A stretch of DNA of 64,000 nt from the NCBI GenBank assembly GCA_945897885.1, contig CAMDGU010000001.1, forward strand, positions 108,847-172,846, read 5' to 3'. Both the position numbers and the translations under genes were made by a program. The notes under the pieces are model-generated. The model was given only the letters and a program-made list of their open reading frames with translations, ran no database searches and was not told where the DNA came from. Shown here in pieces: positions 60,126 to 64,000 of the stretch. The stretch's first letter is position 1. Every line of letters begins with the position of its first letter. This DNA comes from Chitinophaga pinensis (lineage in GTDB: Bacteria > Bacteroidota > Bacteroidia > NS11-12g > UBA9320).

Positions 60126-60605
60126 TTACAACTCATTTTCTGCTTGGCTATCAATGCCGGCATATAATTGGTTTTTAAAGCTTTTAAAATCCGGATTGTT
60201 TTCTTTTTCCATTAAATGAAAACTGGGATAGACTGAATTTTTTGCGTTGAAATAAAGAAAATTATACCCCTTGTCATTATCTTCACTTACCGATAGTAAA
60301 TCTTTAAAATGAAGTGCAAAATCTTTCGTATGAAACAAATTTCGTTTAAAGAAATGAAAGTCGATATAACTGCTATTTAAGGTAACTTCAACAGAACCCC
60401 TAATTAAGTAAACAAGGTATAGGGTTGAAAACAAAACGCAACTCAAATAACCCAGCGTTAAAATTATGGAGGTCCATTCAGAAATTGGGAATTGCGGAAT
60501 AATATATTCTATAGCCAGTAGTAAAGGAATTAGCAAAATAAATGCGGGTAGAATCATAACCCATATTAACTGCGAATTTCTACCAAACGTGAAAGTATAT
60601 TTCAT
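60126..60605 (-). CDS. Hypothetical membrane protein
   Basis: Two N-terminal TM helices; no family recognised. Confidence 0.6.
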   Translation of the reverse strand: MKYTFTFGRNSQLIWVMILPAFILLIPLLLAIEYIIPQFPISEWTSIILTLGYLSCVLFSTLYLVYLIRGSVEVTLNSSYIDFHFFKRNLFHTKDFALHFKDLLSVSEDNDKGYNFLYFNAKNSVYPSFHLMEKENNPDFKSFKNQLYAGIDSQAENEL

Positions 60606-60643
60606 ATTAATTTAGGTTCGAAAGTAATAATTAATATTGCACA

Positions 60644-61462
60644 ATGATTTCATACAATCCGAAACATTGGTTTTTGTTTATTTTTAAAATTCATAAGGCC
60701 GAAACTTTTCGCCAACTTTTTCCCCTTATGTTTTTACTAGGGGTATACTCTTTTATAGTGTATTTGGTATTTGTTAATTTTTTCCATGTATCACCAAAAG
60801 GCCGAATGGCAAACCTTTCCGTCATGTATTCGGTATTAGGTTTTGTTATTTCGCTTTTATTGGTTTTTAGAACCAATACAGCTTATGAACGCTGGTGGGA
60901 AGGTCGCAAACTTTGGGGGTCATTAATTAATACCTCTCGAAATTTGGCAATAAAACTTCAAACGTTTTTACCTGTTCAAAACCATTCGTTTTTTAAACAA
61001 TCCATTCCCGATTATTCGGTTTCGTTAATGGTACATTTGCAAAATCTTACCAGCCATGAACATCCTAATAAGCAAGCCGGGTTAATTTTGGCAGAGGTAA
61101 ACAAGTTGTATAAAGAAGGAAAGATTTCTGAATCGCAACTCATTATTATAAATGCCGATTGGCAGCAACTAACAGAAATATGTGGAGCTTGCGAACGGAT
61201 TAAAAATACACCCATTCCATTTTCCTACAGTGCTTTTATCAAAAAGTTTTTGTTTTTTTATACCATGTTTATGCCTTTTGCCTATGTAAGCAACTTGGGC
61301 TATTTTGTTATCCCACTGGTTATTTTTATTTTCTATGTTTTGGCTAGTATTGAAATTATAGCCGAGGAAATAGAAAATCCGTTTGGCGATGATGAAAATG
61401 ATTTACCATTAGAGAATCTGTGTGGTGTGATTAAAAAATCGGTGGACGATATTTTTTCGTGA
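60644..61462 (+). CDS. Bestrophin-family anion channel protein
   Basis: VLGFVISLLLVFRTNTAYERWWEGRKLWGSLINTSRNLAIKLQTF...IIAEEIENPFGDDENDLPLENLC. Confidence 0.93.
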   Translation: MISYNPKHWFLFIFKIHKAETFRQLFPLMFLLGVYSFIVYLVFVNFFHVSPKGRMANLSVMYSVLGFVISLLLVFRTNTAYERWWEGRKLWGSLINTSRNLAIKLQTFLPVQNHSFFKQSIPDYSVSLMVHLQNLTSHEHPNKQAGLILAEVNKLYKEGKISESQLIIINADWQQLTEICGACERIKNTPIPFSYSAFIKKFLFFYTMFMPFAYVSNLGYFVIPLVIFIFYVLASIEIIAEEIENPFGDDENDLPLENLCGVIKKSVDDIFS

Positions 61463-61466
61463 ACAT

Positions 61467-62292
61467 TTAAAAGTTTAAACTGGGAGATTTTCTTTTTTGA
61501 GTCGATGAATTTATCATTCCAACTAAACCTGCTGAAAAAATAATTTCCTCCTGAGGATATGCACTACCATTGCTATTAATAGACCAGCCCAAATGCAGTT
61601 GAAGTTTTAGTGGTTCATAGCCGGCTCTCAATGTTAAACCTGGTTCTAACAAAAAGGAATTTGGTTTGGTTTGTATTCTGTTTACATCATCAATTAGTTG
61701 TGTTTTATAACTAGGGTCTAAATTAGGTGCTGTTTCTTTAATTTGGCCAATATGCAGATAACACGTTCTTATAGTGACTATCGCATCAAAATAATGAGAC
61801 CTATAGCCAATATTGCCTTGAACAAATGGTTTAAAGCAATTATTATCTATTTGATAAGGAAAAGAAGTAGTACCCAAGTTATCACTTGCATAGGTTCTTA
61901 AAAAGTGGTTGCTTACTTTACCAATTGCAAAGCCGCCGTATAATTCATAACTAAGTTTGGAGGTGATAGGGGTAAAGTAGCCTATTGCCAATTCCAATTG
62001 AGAACCTTTTCCATAATTTTGATCTTGCGGTTCATCTTTGTTGTAACCACCTTCCGCAGAATATAAAGTTCCTGAAACTGCTAAATTTGAGTCAACTGCA
62101 AATGCCGCTTGAATTTGCAAACATTGATCTATTTCATTTCCATTACCAATATGTGCTGAAAGTTGAGCCTCACCTTTTTCTCTAAAAAGTGGTGTTATAG
62201 CAGTAGTTGGAGCATAAAATTGTGGACTGCATGAAGTAAACAGAAAGGACAGTAGAATTATATTTAAAAATTATCAGAAAAAGAAGTTTCAT
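61467..62292 (-). pseudogene. Outer-membrane-type lipoprotein with a frameshift in the signal peptide
   Basis: ATG at 62292 gives MKLLFLIIFKYN... then terminates. Adding one nt at the A5 tract 62266-62270 gives MKLLFLIIFLNIILLSFLFTSCSPQFYAPTTAITPLFREKGEAQLSAHIGNGNEIDQCLQIQAAFAVDSN..., continuous with the 61467-62120 ORF. Confidence 0.7.
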
Positions 62293-62352
62293 AAAATAAA
62301 ACTAATATTTGAACAAAGCTAGTTCATTAAAAAGGAAATAATAGCTAAATAT

Positions 62353-63627
62353 CTATCCAAACCGTTTATAGATTTCTTTTTCTAGCCATTCTCGATGCAT
62401 GGGGTGGGCTATATTCATAAGTGCTAAAGCCCGTTGCTTTAAATTTTTTCCAAATAAATAAGCAACACCATACTCGGTAACTACATAGTGAACATGTGCC
62501 CGGGTGGTAACTACCCCGGCACCGTTTTTAAGAAGCGGTACTATTTTAGATTCGCCGGTATGTGTGGTTGAAGGCATAGCTATAATGGGTTTTCCGCCAT
62601 CCGATAAAGCAGCCCCTCGCATAAAGTCCATTTGACCACCAACGCCTGAAAACTGATAGGTTCCTATGGAATCGGAACACACTTGCCCTGTAAGGTCAAT
62701 TTCTATGGCTGAGTTAACTGCCACAACTTTATTATTTTGGCGAATAACTTTAGTATCATTTACATATTCAATTTCTAAAAAAACTACCTGCGGATTGTCG
62801 TCCACAAAATCATAAAGCTTTTTGGTACCAATGGCAAAACCGGTAACTATCTTTCCGCGGTGCTTCTTTTTGTATTTATTGGTTATAATTCCTTTTTCAA
62901 CAAGGGGAATTACCCCGTCCGAAAACATCTCGGTATGGATTCCTAAATCTTTGTGATTATTTAAGCACGAAAGCACCGCATCTGGAATAGCACCAATTCC
63001 CATTTGCAAAGCTGAGCGATCATCAATTAGTTCGGCACAATAGCGGCCTATTGTAAGAGAGGTTTCATTAACCAACTTATTATAGCTTACTTCAGGCAAT
63101 GCCTCATCCACTTCTACAACCGTATTAATTTCACTGATGTGAATTATTCCATCACCATGTGTACGGGGCATTTGCTTATTAACCTGAGCTATTACATATT
63201 TTGAGTTTTTTACAGCGGAGCGAGCTATATCTACCGAAGTACCTAATGAGCAAAATCCATGCTTATCAGGCGGCGAAACGTGAATTAAAGCCACGTCAAG
63301 GGGTAATATTTTCTTTTCAAACAAAAGACTTATTTCACTCAAAAAAACAGGGATGTAATCACCGTGGTCGCTGTTTACCAATTTTCGGGTATTGTTGGAA
63401 ACAAAAAGAGAGTTCATAAAAAAACTCTTTCCAATATCCGGAGCGTCAAATATGCCATCGCCCAGGGTACTTATGCTTACTATTTCTACATTTTCAAGTT
63501 CATGCCTTCGGTTTATTAAGGCTTTTAAAAGTTGAAGAGGCGTGGCAGCACTTCCATGCACAAATATTCTATTTCCTGATTTTACTGCTTGCACGGCTTC
63601 ATCAGCCGATTTATAGTGAATTTCCAT
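62353..63627 (-). CDS. Acetyl-CoA hydrolase/transferase (4-hydroxybutyrate CoA-transferase-like)
   Basis: IFVHGSAATPLQLLKALINRRHEL...DVALIHVSPPDKHGFCSLGTSVDIARSAV...LQMGIGAIPDAVLSCL...FSGVGGQMDFMRGAALSDGGKPIIAMPST. Confidence 0.94.
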   Translation of the reverse strand: MEIHYKSADEAVQAVKSGNRIFVHGSAATPLQLLKALINRRHELENVEIVSISTLGDGIFDAPDIGKSFFMNSLFVSNNTRKLVNSDHGDYIPVFLSEISLLFEKKILPLDVALIHVSPPDKHGFCSLGTSVDIARSAVKNSKYVIAQVNKQMPRTHGDGIIHISEINTVVEVDEALPEVSYNKLVNETSLTIGRYCAELIDDRSALQMGIGAIPDAVLSCLNNHKDLGIHTEMFSDGVIPLVEKGIITNKYKKKHRGKIVTGFAIGTKKLYDFVDDNPQVVFLEIEYVNDTKVIRQNNKVVAVNSAIEIDLTGQVCSDSIGTYQFSGVGGQMDFMRGAALSDGGKPIIAMPSTTHTGESKIVPLLKNGAGVVTTRAHVHYVVTEYGVAYLFGKNLKQRALALMNIAHPMHREWLEKEIYKRFG

Positions 63628-63716
63628 GTGTTTTATTTTATCTAAAAAGCTTAAACTTACGGGCCGCGAAATTACTATTCCTTATTCAACCCTTAAAATT
63701 AAAGAATCATACTATT

Positions 63717-63977
63717 TTATGATTTTTGTCCTTCTTTAATAATTCTAAAACTCAGTAAAGCCAAAATAAAAGTTAATGGGGTAAATACAAGTTTTTCAAA
63801 ATTTGATTTTGCCATTAAATTACCAATTGTATTAAGGCTAAAAAGAATTATAAAAAGCCAAACTAGGCTATTTATAATTTTGGATGAAAATTTAAAATTA
63901 AGGTAATTTCCCTTGATGGTAATTATTAGAATTATAAAACAATTAATTAGGATTGAAATAGTTTCAAATCGTTGCAT
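63717..63977 (-). CDS. Hypothetical small membrane protein
   Basis: 86 aa with three hydrophobic helices; no family recognised. Confidence 0.5.
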   Translation of the reverse strand: MQRFETISILINCFIILIITIKGNYLNFKFSSKIINSLVWLFIILFSLNTIGNLMAKSNFEKLVFTPLTFILALLSFRIIKEGQKS

Positions 63978-64000
63978 TTCGGCAATTGAATTTAATCTGC

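Overview
This is a chromosomal window from a Bacteroidota-type genome. Supporting signs are low GC, five intact genes with PNPA-type type IX secretion (T9SS) C-terminal sorting domains, TAnnTTTG promoter motifs, and the mevalonate cluster. It is mostly ordinary housekeeping and cell-envelope genes. I see no tRNA, 5S/16S/23S rRNA, prophage or CRISPR array. Two non-coding RNAs are recognisable: a cobalamin riboswitch (about 1150-1345, +) and RNase P RNA (about 8050-8434, -). The most interesting parts are: (i) the riboswitch sits directly upstream of a tandem-DUF4465 protein with a T9SS sorting tail, a candidate secreted B12-binding protein; (ii) a DUF559 nuclease ORF lies between inverted copies of a GGGGG-type palindromic repeat and is fused in frame to the YrdC/Sua5 tRNA-modification gene, with further nuclease-free repeat copies at about 21.7-21.85 kb; (iii) a Y1/IS200-like (RAYT-like) transposase is followed by four ~127-bp imperfect tandem units, each carrying three small palindromes; (iv) a previously uncalled voltage-gated K+ channel pseudogene with five lesions lies at about 24667-25287 (-); (v) there is a single-nucleotide frameshift in the signal peptide of an outer-membrane-type protein near 62268; (vi) two more families of dispersed short intergenic repeats are present. 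All family assignments come from reading the sequence and recalling motifs; no database search was run.
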